A DNA stretch of 42,319 nucleotides from a virus, in the IMG/VR virus record IMGVR_UViG_3300048838_000198, positions 1-42,319 of that record. The stretch is one strand, 5' to 3'. The notes beneath the pieces are model-generated. The model was given only the letters and a program-made list of their open reading frames with translations. It had not been told where the DNA came from and ran no database searches. Position numbers and translations under genes: made by a program. The number at the start of each line of letters is the position of its first letter. Positions within the stretch are counted from its first letter, which is position 1. Positions 32,602 through 38,914 of the stretch are shown in pieces.

Positions 32602-33300
32602 ATGTCCTGGAAACAACCAATACCAGTCACTATTTTTGAAGCATTCGGTAAAGACCACCTGGCACGTGATTTATTTATTCATTTGTTGTTAAGAGCAAGA
32701 GCTGAAGATATGGATGATTATGGTTACTATGAGGGAAAGCCATATAAATTGAAGCGAGGACAGGTGATAATGGGGCAGAATGAATATGCTGTAAAACTGA
32801 GGAGTTCGGGTTCAAATGTTTGGAGAGCTTGTGTAAGATTAGTGAACAGGGTAGACCACTACAAAGTGAATAAGCAAGCAAGTTATAATTACTCCATTAT
32901 ATCAATCCTTTTTTATGACGATCTAACAAAGATGAATAAGCAGTTGAATAAGCAGTTGAATAAGCAACGAATAAGCAGTGAACAAGCAGTGAATACTAAC
33001 AAGAACGTAAGAACGATAGAAAAGAATATACATAACAAATCATTGTTTGATGATATGGATGAAAAGAAGATGTTTGATTGTGCAAGAAAGTATCAAATAG
33101 ATATTGCTGTTGTAAAACAATATAAAGACAACTACATCGGCTGGGTTGAAGAAAAGCCTAACGATAAAAATAGACAGGGCAGGGTTATGTCCAAGACTGT
33201 TCAAAACTGGCTCAGGCGGGATATCCAAAATGGCAAGATAACCCCCAAGACAACCTTTGAACAAAAAATAAACAAATACATGGAGGAATTAAATGCTTAA
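32602..33300 (+). CDS. Replication initiator-like protein with N-terminal winged helix
   Basis: Residues 1-115 have the form of the winged-helix N-terminal domain of phage replisome organisers: FIHLLLRARAEDMDDYGYYE, the wing-like PYKLKRGQVIMGQNEYAVKL, recognition-helix region SGSNVWRACVRLVNR and YNYSIISILFYDD. A basic linker (about 112-140) follows, encoded by the DNA repeats described separately, then a C-terminal domain (CARKYQIDIAVVKQYKDNYI, KTVQNWLRRDIQNGK) like the DnaD/O-type part that binds DNA or loads helicase. It is coupled to the primase-helicase gene. The longer frame from 32416 would start inside the terminator and is rejected. Confidence 0.7.
   Translation: MSWKQPIPVTIFEAFGKDHLARDLFIHLLLRARAEDMDDYGYYEGKPYKLKRGQVIMGQNEYAVKLRSSGSNVWRACVRLVNRVDHYKVNKQASYNYSIISILFYDDLTKMNKQLNKQLNKQRISSEQAVNTNKNVRTIEKNIHNKSLFDDMDEKKMFDCARKYQIDIAVVKQYKDNYIGWVEEKPNDKNRQGRVMSKTVQNWLRRDIQNGKITPKTTFEQKINKYMEELNA
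32935..32991 (+). repeat. Iteron-like direct repeats inside the initiator gene (candidate origin)
   Basis: Five tandem copies: AATAAGCAGTTG twice (12 bases each), then AATAAGCAACG, AATAAGCAGTG and AACAAGCAGTG (11 bases each); a sixth partial copy lies at 32869-32878. Because the spacing changes from 12 to 11, later copies are read in other frames (NKQL, NKQL, NKQR, then ISSEQAV), so the DNA and not the peptide is repeated. AT-rich DNA follows. This resembles lambda, where the origin lies within gene O. Confidence 0.65.
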
Positions 33301-34831
33301 CACAGCCCTGCAATACTACAAGTCTGGACTTTGCATCTTGCCCCTAACAGGTAACAAGAAAAACCCTAGCTTAACATCCTGGGATGAATACAAAACAAAT
33401 AGGCCATCACTAGATCAAACAAGAGAGTGGTTTTCTACCCCCGACATTACTGGTATTGTTATGGTTTGCGGTAAGGTGTCTGGGGTAACTGTTGTAGATG
33501 ATGACAGTTATAAAACAGGTAACCCACTAACACTACACTCTCCCCTGGAGTCAAAAACTGCCTCTGGTGGCAGGCATATATTCTTTAAGTATTCACCAAA
33601 TGTGAAAAACCAGAATGTGAGAACTAGCGACCAGGAGTTTGAAATACAAAACGATGGAAAACTAATTGTCTTACCGCCAAGTAAAGCCATGAACAAGTCT
33701 GGGGTGATTGGTCAATATGAGTGGTTGGTAAAAGATCAGGGCATCATTCACCTGCTCCCAGAGCTGGGAGATGATTTTACTGCTCAATACAAGATCACTG
33801 ACCATCATGGTGTTGATATGTCTGAGTTATTCAGTGTTTCACTAGGACAACAACACAACTACCTCAGAACTCTTATCAACAAACTACTTTTTCAAACCCC
33901 CGAGGAAGCCTGGGAGAACCAGGTGAAACCAATAGTCTTGTCGGCAGCAGAAAAATATAACCCACCCCATCCACCCGAAAGAGTAGAAAAACTATGGAAT
34001 GATTGTGTTTATTTTGTGAGTGGCAAAAAACAACAACAGCACCAACCACTAGGCTTATCAAAAATATCCATAGAAAGACAGGCTGAAAGAGAGCTGGAAA
34101 GAAACTCACCCTCAACAGGTTTTGAGGGATTAGATAAGTTGATTAAGGGTTTTGTACCAGGAAGGTTGTACATCCTAACAGGTGACACAAATGTTGGTAA
34201 AACTTCAATAGCTGCCAACTTCACAATCGCCCTGGCAGAGAAAAATCATAAGGTTTTATACTTTGCATTAGAACCAGCCAACACCGTTATTGACTACCTA
34301 GATACTGTTGCTTACAACATTACTTTTGACCAGATAGAACACGACTATCAGAATGAAAATATAAAAATATACACCAGGGATCAGGTGGAAACCCTAGAGC
34401 AAATGGTTGGTGTGGTAAAAAAACTACCAAGACAGGACTTGATTGTGGTAGATCACATTGGTTATTTTGTTTCTCCCAAGAATGGAAATGTATATCAAGC
34501 ACAAAGTGACACTATGAAAATTCTAGTCCAGCTGGCAAAGAAGAAGAACTCCGCCATTATCCTAATAGCTCACACCAGAAAAGGATTAAAAGACGGTATT
34601 CCTAAAATAGACGATATATCTGGTTCTGGTTCATTCAAACAAGACGCTACCGATGTTTTAATCGTGGTTAAAGATCAGGATGAGGACTCAAAGTATGGTA
34701 ATGAGTATCTAAACAAGGGAGCGATTATTGTGGCTAAAACTAAGTCTGGTTCCAATGGATATATACCAATTACTTTCAAGGAAAGGAGTGCCAAAATACA
34801 TGAACAAAACACCTTCAAGCCAGCTTTCTGA
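33293..34831 (+). CDS. Primase-polymerase fused to a DnaB-type helicase (512 aa)
   Basis: Residues 1-160 are a bifunctional primase-polymerase (archaeo-eukaryotic primase) domain: VTVVDDD at 65-71 as metal ligands and SGGRHIFFKY at 91-100 with the catalytic His. Residues about 270-505 are a RecA-like hexameric helicase: Walker A GDTNVGKTS at 297-305, Walker B LIVVDH at 383-388, IILIAHTRK, and the DISGSGSFKQDATDVLIV region. Together they unwind the fork and make primers. The start overlaps the initiator stop with GGAGG upstream. No phage DNA polymerase is found, so this enzyme presumably recruits the host replicase. Confidence 0.9.
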   Translation: MLNTALQYYKSGLCILPLTGNKKNPSLTSWDEYKTNRPSLDQTREWFSTPDITGIVMVCGKVSGVTVVDDDSYKTGNPLTLHSPLESKTASGGRHIFFKYSPNVKNQNVRTSDQEFEIQNDGKLIVLPPSKAMNKSGVIGQYEWLVKDQGIIHLLPELGDDFTAQYKITDHHGVDMSELFSVSLGQQHNYLRTLINKLLFQTPEEAWENQVKPIVLSAAEKYNPPHPPERVEKLWNDCVYFVSGKKQQQHQPLGLSKISIERQAERELERNSPSTGFEGLDKLIKGFVPGRLYILTGDTNVGKTSIAANFTIALAEKNHKVLYFALEPANTVIDYLDTVAYNITFDQIEHDYQNENIKIYTRDQVETLEQMVGVVKKLPRQDLIVVDHIGYFVSPKNGNVYQAQSDTMKILVQLAKKKNSAIILIAHTRKGLKDGIPKIDDISGSGSFKQDATDVLIVVKDQDEDSKYGNEYLNKGAIIVAKTKSGSNGYIPITFKERSAKIHEQNTFKPAF

Positions 34832-35042
34832 GTTGAAAGTCAGAGTTAGAAAAGGGAGAGCTTGGTTGCAATTAAATGAAAAAGATCCAAACTACACAGA
34901 CAATCTGAAATTGTATCAATCGCTGGTAGATCAGGTTATAGAGTATGGTTCTACCGAAAAAGAGTGTTGGAGCTATTACCCAGAAGGGAAAACCGTGGAT
35001 GAACTTAGTGAACAAGAAATTATAATAGAGATTGATAAATAA
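34800..35042 (+). CDS. Small hypothetical protein (80 aa)
   Basis: The ATG at 34800 overlaps the helicase end by 32 bases and has AAAGGAG about 11 bases upstream. The protein (MNKTPSSQLSELKVRVRKGR ...) has a basic N-terminal helix and an acidic end (TVDELSEQEIIIEIDK). It may be a replication accessory protein. No family assigned. Confidence 0.6.
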   Translation: MNKTPSSQLSELKVRVRKGRAWLQLNEKDPNYTDNLKLYQSLVDQVIEYGSTEKECWSYYPEGKTVDELSEQEIIIEIDK

Positions 35043-35044
35043 AT

Positions 35045-35299
35045 ATGAAAAAATATCTACCACCCCTTGAGGTTTGTTGTGAAGAATGTCATAAAATTAC
35101 CATTGCCCCACACTCAAACATCACGCTTCACTTTATGACTACTTGCCCCATTCATGGATCTAAATATATTCCAAGCCCATTTAAAAAAAGCCTGATGGAT
35201 TATGAAATAAAAGTATCAGATGAGCTAAGAACATTTGATAAAAGCGAAAGGAGACAATATGCAAAAGACAATCCAGGATTATTTAGAAAAGAAGATTAA
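35045..35299 (+). CDS. Small zinc-binding protein (84 aa)
   Basis: Cysteines in CCEECHK (near residue 11) and CPIHG (near residue 35) could bind zinc. The C-terminal half is charged and helical (SDELRTFDKSERRQYAKDNP). It begins two bases after the previous stop with no clear ribosome-binding site, so it is probably coupled. Confidence 0.6.
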   Translation: MKKYLPPLEVCCEECHKITIAPHSNITLHFMTTCPIHGSKYIPSPFKKSLMDYEIKVSDELRTFDKSERRQYAKDNPGLFRKED

Positions 35300-35387
35300 A
35301 CAATTTATTGAAGATGACTTACCTGATGAATACTTAGATCAATGGGTATCGCTTTATTTCTCCCAGGCTGATCTAAAAAAAGAATAG
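35259..35387 (+). CDS. Small acidic protein (42 aa)
   Basis: The frame reads MQKTIQDYLEKKIKQFIEDD and ends SQADLKKE. It has an excellent ribosome-binding site (AAAGGAG, six bases before the ATG) and overlaps the previous gene by 41 bases in another frame. The product should be a single amphipathic helix pair. Small size leaves some doubt. Confidence 0.6.
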   Translation: MQKTIQDYLEKKIKQFIEDDLPDEYLDQWVSLYFSQADLKKE

Positions 35388-35421
35388 GCACGTAATCAAT
35401 TAAGAAAACCTGCCTACCTTT

Positions 35422-35430
35422 TGCTATAAT
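35422..35430 (+). promoter_or_regulatory. Extended -10 promoter for the 35507 gene
   Basis: TGCTATAAT (35422-35430) is a perfect extended -10 lying in the near palindrome GCTATAATAGC (35423-35433), which could be an operator. No -35 is needed for such promoters and none is clear. The start near 35437 gives a leader of about 70 bases that carries the hairpin at 35456-35502. Confidence 0.5.
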
Positions 35431-35455
35431 AGCATAAAGCATTCTGTTTGCATAC

Positions 35456-35502
35456 CCTGACTGGCATCTGTATGTTCCCCCGAACTTCAAAGTCCAGTCA
35501 GG
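35456..35502 (+). promoter_or_regulatory. Long leader hairpin sequestering a ribosome-binding site
   Basis: CCTGACTGG (35456-35464) pairs perfectly with CCAGTCAGG (35494-35502). The 29-base loop contains a second small hairpin GTTC-CCCC-GAAC. The right arm includes AGG of the only Shine-Dalgarno-like sequence (AGGA, 35500-35503) and ends four bases before the ATG at 35507. Closing it would block translation; no T-run follows, so it is not a terminator. Confidence 0.6.
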
Positions 35503-35506
35503 ATAT

Positions 35507-35944
35507 ATGGACAGAAGCCTATTAGCACAAGATTGGTTTGAAGCATTGGTTACCGACTGTAAGGCTATTGTGGTTGAGGGGGAGTTTGTGAGTAGGTGGG
35601 CTTTAATAGAAACCTATCACGAAGTAGGGGGAAGAATTCTTAAGGATAATGATAATTTTAAGAGAAGCAGCATCTATGGTCAGCAAATAGCCAGAACAAT
35701 CGGTGAAGTGTTAGGAAAATCTGAACGCACAATACAATACGCAATAGCTTTCGCAAAGAAATATCCAGTGTTGGATGAAGCACCATTAGAAAAAAACGCT
35801 AGTTGGACCAAGGTGGTCAATGAGCTTTTACCAGAAAATCCTAGAGAAGAAATTGTTAGAAGATGCAAGTGTTGTGGTTTTGACCAGGCAAAAACCCCTA
35901 CTGAACACGATAAACAATACCACCGTCACCCCGACATTGTTTAG
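35507..35944 (+). CDS. Hypothetical protein with DNA-binding-like helix and zinc-type C-terminus (145 aa)
   Basis: The protein starts MDRSLLAQDWFEALVTDCKA and has a helical region in which IARTIGEVLGKSERTIQYAI (about residues 64-83) looks like a helix-turn-helix. The C-terminus has RRCKCCGFDQ with later HDKQYHRH, possibly a metal site. It is the last plus-strand gene before the minus-strand block and has its own promoter and leader hairpin, suggesting a regulator. No family name can be given with confidence. Confidence 0.65.
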   Translation: MDRSLLAQDWFEALVTDCKAIVVEGEFVSRWALIETYHEVGGRILKDNDNFKRSSIYGQQIARTIGEVLGKSERTIQYAIAFAKKYPVLDEAPLEKNASWTKVVNELLPENPREEIVRRCKCCGFDQAKTPTEHDKQYHRHPDIV

Positions 35945-36095
35945 CTTCCATAATAAATTCAACATTGGATACTCCAAACTGGCACAGAATTAGGGGTTGG
36001 TTAGGCAAAAGCATACTACCATCCACCATTGACATAAAAAAGAGAATTAGAGCCAATACACTGCCCCAGAACACTATATTAAACTTCTTCTGCAT
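35898..36095 (-). CDS. Small exported or membrane protein (65 aa)
   Basis: An N-terminal hydrophobic stretch (residues 8-24: VFWGSVLALILFFMSMV) follows MQKKFNI, fitting a signal peptide or membrane anchor. Its start overlaps the HNH gene end by 17 bases in another frame. Its 3' end overlaps that of the convergent gene at 35507-35944 by 47 bases. Role unknown. Confidence 0.5.
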   Translation of the reverse strand: MQKKFNIVFWGSVLALILFFMSMVDGSMLLPNQPLILCQFGVSNVEFIMEAKQCRGDGGIVYRVQ

Positions 36096-36447
36096 GTTTG
36101 TATTTCTTTATTTCTTCTATCTTTTCTTCTAAGTTAATTTTCTTAATGGAAGTTTTGGCAACAATCCTTAATTCGTTATATACATCTTCTCCCAAATAAC
36201 CTTTAACCCATTCAACCGCTTCTACTGGTTGCTGATGCCATTTAAAATGACACGATGCACATAAACAATTCGCATTTATAGGCTCCCATCTTGTTACCAA
36301 AAACCTTCTTGAGAATATATGTGAACACTGGAGAGTTCCATCGTCTACCTTCCCGCACCATTCACAATATCCTTTACGCCTAATAAACTCACTAAATAAA
36401 CGATCAGCCTTATTTTTAAGTGTTTTTTTACTTGCTTTTCTGGGCAT
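36079..36447 (-). CDS. HNH nuclease, NinG-like (122 aa)
   Basis: The core is CEWCGKVDDGTLQCSHIFSR at residues 28-47 (zinc CxxC and the HNH-type SH), then NANCLCASCHFKWHQQP with the Asn and second His, and finally EWVKGYLGEDVYNEL. This order resembles lambda NinG/Rap, which acts on recombination intermediates. The basic N-terminus (MPRKASKKTLKNKADRLFSE) fits DNA binding. It is part of the minus-strand operon. Confidence 0.78.
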   Translation of the reverse strand: MPRKASKKTLKNKADRLFSEFIRRKGYCEWCGKVDDGTLQCSHIFSRRFLVTRWEPINANCLCASCHFKWHQQPVEAVEWVKGYLGEDVYNELRIVAKTSIKKINLEEKIEEIKKYKHAEEV

Positions 36448-36448
36448 A

Positions 36449-36607
36449 TTAAAAGTTAAACTTTCTAAATACTTTATTACTCTTACTCCACACTGCCTTA
36501 CTTACACACTCAGGGCAATACTTACTCCATCCTCCAGCATGTTTAATACTGGTGAATATCTCTTTACAGTGTACACACTCTATTTCTCTCTTGGGTTTAA
36601 CTTTCAT
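36449..36607 (-). CDS. Small zinc-ribbon protein (52 aa)
   Basis: The frame reads MKVKPKREIECVHCKEIFTS and later KYCPECVSKAVWSKS, giving two CxxC pairs in a basic zinc-ribbon of the kind used in small nucleic-acid binding proteins. The start overlaps the preceding gene by 11 bases (GATAATGAAAGTTAA) with GAGG upstream, and the stop lies one base before the HNH gene ATG. Confidence 0.7.
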   Translation of the reverse strand: MKVKPKREIECVHCKEIFTSIKHAGGWSKYCPECVSKAVWSKSNKVFRKFNF

Positions 36608-36905
36608 TATCCTCCAAATATGCTTTAAGTATTACTAGGTAGTTGGCCATATCCAAAATTGTGTCCATAACTGTCTCATCCTTAACTGCTACATCCTCAC
36701 TGTCTACTAAGTTGCATAACCTGGCAAACTTGTCTGATATGCGTACCAGGATAGCTCGCTCTACACTTACCCCACAGTAGTCTGCATACCTGAAATTACG
36801 CCAAGGGTCTATCTCGGTTGCGTAGTCATGGTTCTTCTTCTTCACTATCTCCAGGGCATCAGTGTAGGATTTCTCAATACTGTCTAAGAATTGTTTGGTG
36901 GTCAT
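36597..36905 (-). CDS. MazG-like/Nmad1 (DUF1599) nucleotide-modification-associated protein
   Basis: The 102-residue all-alpha protein has the characteristic NHDYATEIDPWRNFRYADYC, then SVERAILVRISDKFARLCNL and the metal-site-like DTILDMANYLVILKAYLE. This matches the family called DUF1599 or Nmad1, related to MazG-type NTP pyrophosphohydrolases and found in phages that modify DNA bases. Here it could remove an unwanted nucleotide or help nucleotide supply. No other recognised modification enzyme is present. Confidence 0.72.
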   Translation of the reverse strand: MTTKQFLDSIEKSYTDALEIVKKKNHDYATEIDPWRNFRYADYCGVSVERAILVRISDKFARLCNLVDSEDVAVKDETVMDTILDMANYLVILKAYLEDNES

Positions 36906-37105
36906 TCCTTACTCCTTAGCTCATCTATTTTAAATTCAATAAATCTCCAATAAAGCAAATCCCAATTAAAATGACCCTGATACCAACCAAATCTAAACAA
37001 ACATCCTTCAAGATCATCTACCTCAATGAGTAATAAAGAAAATAGGAAAGTGGGATAGTTAGCCCATCTCTCAACCATCAACTCTAGTGGTTTTAATATT
37101 ATCAT
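36902..37105 (-). CDS. Small hypothetical protein (67 aa)
   Basis: ATGA-type overlap with both neighbours. The protein is aromatic-rich (MIILKPLELMVERWANYPTF, then FRFGWYQGHFNWDLLYWRFI). No domain recognised. Confidence 0.6.
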   Translation of the reverse strand: MIILKPLELMVERWANYPTFLFSLLLIEVDDLEGCLFRFGWYQGHFNWDLLYWRFIEFKIDELRSKE

Positions 37106-37419
37106 TCCCTACTCCTAATTAACTTAATAACGTCTTGGATGGTTGAATTTCTCATTCTCCGCCTTGCTTTTTCTATCCTACATTCCACATCATCCAATTC
37201 ACACTCAAGTCTATCATCAACCATCCATTCCCCCACCTCTTTCTTTAGGTCTGCTCTCTGCTGGTCTAGTAGGGATTGACAGATGTTGTTCCAGAACCTA
37301 CAGCCAGCTTCCCATCCATATTTATACGACTGGTCTGCTGTTGAATTCATCGGATAGTTAACAACATTTGCTTCCCACATTTTTTTAATGACTTCTTCTA
37401 AATCCTGCCAGTTTTTCAT
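37102..37419 (-). CDS. Hypothetical protein (105 aa)
   Basis: The protein begins MKNWQDLEEVIKKMWEANVV and is mostly helical, with a charged C-terminal helix (ECRIEKARRRMRNSTIQDVI). Its ATG lies in the third copy of the GATAAATAACATTATGA cassette, which also carries the end of the preceding gene. No family assigned. Confidence 0.65.
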   Translation of the reverse strand: MKNWQDLEEVIKKMWEANVVNYPMNSTADQSYKYGWEAGCRFWNNICQSLLDQQRADLKKEVGEWMVDDRLECELDDVECRIEKARRRMRNSTIQDVIKLIRSRE

Positions 37420-37423
37420 AATG

Positions 37424-37612
37424 TTATTTATCCCTTTCTGGTCTTGTTTTTTGTTCCCAATAGTCTCTGATGCTAAAAAATAAGTCTGTCATATCAGCAT
37501 GTCCACCAATGCTTCCGTCTGGGTTTTGCCATCCAATAATAAGTCTATTTTTGTTCTCCGATTGAGTAACATCAATGAATAACTCTATACCTCTGTTTTT
37601 ATATATAGCCAT
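37424..37612 (-). CDS. Small hypothetical protein (62 aa)
   Basis: The protein begins MAIYKNRGIELFIDVTQSEN and is an alpha/beta mixture with IIGWQNPDGSIGGHADMTDL. AAAGGA seven bases before its ATG comes from the repeated cassette. No domain recognised. Confidence 0.65.
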   Translation of the reverse strand: MAIYKNRGIELFIDVTQSENKNRLIIGWQNPDGSIGGHADMTDLFFSIRDYWEQKTRPERDK

Positions 37613-37630
37613 ATATTTCCTTTCATAATG

Positions 37631-37804
37631 TTATTTATCTTTTAATTTTAATCTTTGCATAAATTCTTTTCCTCTAAGTTTTGCCTCTAAATCAATTACT
37701 CTTTGCTCAAGTGTTTGGATGTATTGCACAATCTCTAACGTATCTCTAATATCTGTAGACATATCTGCTCTACTTGTGTATTTAAAATCTTTAATACTCC
37801 TCAT
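37631..37804 (-). CDS. Small coiled-coil protein (57 aa)
   Basis: The frame reads MRSIKDFKYTSRADMSTDIR and then a heptad-like helix (LEIVQYIQTLEQRVIDLEAK). It has AAAGGA eight bases before the ATG and ends exactly in a copy of the repeated cassette. Supported by spacing between neighbours; function unknown. Confidence 0.65.
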   Translation of the reverse strand: MRSIKDFKYTSRADMSTDIRDTLEIVQYIQTLEQRVIDLEAKLRGKEFMQRLKLKDK

Positions 37805-37825
37805 AGTCTTAATCCTTTCATAATG

Positions 37826-37867
37826 TTATTTATCCTTTCTAAGGTTAGCTTTGTACTCCTCACACAT
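37826..37867 (-). CDS. Possible 13-codon ORF or gene remnant
   Basis: MCEEYKANLRKDK starts one base after the stop of the upstream gene (TAGTATG) and ends in the cassette sequence GATAAATAA. Its last residues match the DK end of the next small gene, so it may be the leftover ends of a deleted gene. Too short to be sure that it is functional. Confidence 0.25.
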   Translation of the reverse strand: MCEEYKANLRKDK

Positions 37868-37868
37868 A

Positions 37869-38195
37869 CTAAACCCCTAATTCTTGTTTAAGCATCTTAA
37901 TAAAAGCCTCACGCCAGTCTAATTTGTTGTCATACTTATTATCGTTTTCGTACAGCCATTCAATGATGTGGGAGTATTGACCGAAGGGGGTTGGTTTGTC
38001 TACCCAAGGACAATATGGATGATATGCTCCACACTTTTTACACTTCTCATCCTCCACCTCAACTGCACCAAGGGCTATGAGGTCTTGTGGGTTATGCCAT
38101 ACATCGTTATCCTTGCTGTACCATTCATTAGCTGATTTAACCCACTCAAACACCACCTCACCTACTCGGTACTTTTTGGTTTTATTTAGTTTCAT
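37869..38195 (-). CDS. Hypothetical protein with zinc-type cysteines (108 aa)
   Basis: The protein starts MKLNKTKKYRVGEVVFEWVK (beta-rich, basic) and has CKKCGAYHPYCPW in the middle (about residues 52-64), followed by an aromatic helical end. GAAGGAGAAAGT precedes the ATG. No family assigned. Confidence 0.65.
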   Translation of the reverse strand: MKLNKTKKYRVGEVVFEWVKSANEWYSKDNDVWHNPQDLIALGAVEVEDEKCKKCGAYHPYCPWVDKPTPFGQYSHIIEWLYENDNKYDNKLDWREAFIKMLKQELGV

Positions 38196-38205
38196 ACTTT
38201 CTCCT

Positions 38206-38373
38206 TCATTGGCTCTTTTTTATCCCATCCCTCATCCCCTCCTGATATGCGGTTTGGAGGGTTTGAGTGACGGAGTAGGTTAGTTGTTCTTCGCTCCACT
38301 CTCCCGAAAAGAATAAGTTAAAATTCTTTTTATACTCAGCTACCAGCTTGTCTATGGTTTTGTCTAGTTTCAT
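38206..38373 (-). CDS. Small hypothetical protein (55 aa)
   Basis: The frame reads MKLDKTIDKLVAEYKKNFNL and later QTLQTAYQEGMRDGIKKSQ, two helices. Its start overlaps the preceding stop by ATGA, and the stop is followed by the ribosome-binding site of the next gene, so it fills the gap exactly. Confidence 0.62.
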   Translation of the reverse strand: MKLDKTIDKLVAEYKKNFNLFFSGEWSEEQLTYSVTQTLQTAYQEGMRDGIKKSQ

Positions 38374-38504
38374 ACTTTCCTTATACTAATTGATACTTGA
38401 TCTGGTAGGTGGTCAAATAGCCAGACTATTCCCATGAGTATGTAGAGGATAAATAGGATTGGTATTCCTAAGATAATAATGATTATTTGGCTAATTTTAC
38501 TCAT
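38370..38504 (-). CDS. Small single-pass membrane peptide (44 aa)
   Basis: MSKIS is followed by a long hydrophobic helix (QIIIIILGIPILFILYILMG) and a short tail. Coupled by overlaps (8 and 4 bases) to both neighbours. Small hydrophobic phage peptides can act on host membranes or exclude other phages; here function is unknown. Confidence 0.6.
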   Translation of the reverse strand: MSKISQIIIIILGIPILFILYILMGIVWLFDHLPDQVSISIRKV

Positions 38505-38670
38505 TTTCTTTTAACTTCCCAAACTTCTCAGCATAATAGACTGCACCAATGCTTAATAATAAATCCCATCCAGCATAAAGATCCCACTCTCCATCATTGA
38601 TAAGAACAACTGTTCCTACCGCCATAATTACTAATGTGACCCAAAAAAATATCCTCAATGCTTCTTTCAT
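38497..38670 (-). CDS. Small membrane protein, two helices (57 aa)
   Basis: The frame reads MKEALRIFFWVTLVIMAVGT with a first membrane helix, then a possible second one (GWDLLLSIGAVYYAEKFGKL). The ATG follows AGAATAGGGTAAAT, a variant of the recurrent stop-start cassette. It overlaps the next gene by eight bases. Holin-like size but placed in the early-type arm. Confidence 0.62.
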   Translation of the reverse strand: MKEALRIFFWVTLVIMAVGTVVLINDGEWDLYAGWDLLLSIGAVYYAEKFGKLKENE

Positions 38671-38677
38671 ATTTACC

Positions 38678-38914
38678 CTATTCTCTCTCTGCTAATTTAT
38701 ATAAAACATATCTAAGCTTGTAAGTTCCGGCGCTGAATTTGTCATCAAACTCTTTTTCTAACACTACATCACTATCTGAGTATGTTTTTATTTCCCCCTC
38801 AATCTTTACCATGCAGTTATGTTTGAAGTATTTATCAGGGATACCAATATACAAATTGGCGTTGCCCAGTCCTATTTTATAACCAGGGAAAGTAGTTTTT
38901 GGTTTATAGATCAT
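38678..38914 (-). CDS. Small beta-rich protein (78 aa)
   Basis: The protein starts MIYKPKTTFPGYKIGLGNAN and continues with strands (KYFKHNCMVKIEGEIKTYSD) and a basic end. It overlaps the HNH gene end by 11 bases. No domain recognised. Confidence 0.6.
   Translation of the reverse strand: MIYKPKTTFPGYKIGLGNANLYIGIPDKYFKHNCMVKIEGEIKTYSDSDVVLEKEFDDKFSAGTYKLRYVLYKLAERE

Larger units (their letters stand above)
37414..37835 (-). repeat. Three copies of a stop-start cassette
   Basis: Minus-strand GATAAATAACATTATGAAA occurs at 37814-37835 and 37619-37639 and, with one or two differences at the edges, at 37414-37433. Each copy includes the final codons and stop of one small gene, a CATT spacer and an ATG. 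In the last copy the ATG starts the 37102-37419 gene; in the other two it starts a few-codon frame and its AAAGGA serves as ribosome-binding site for the real gene just beyond. Confidence 0.75.
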
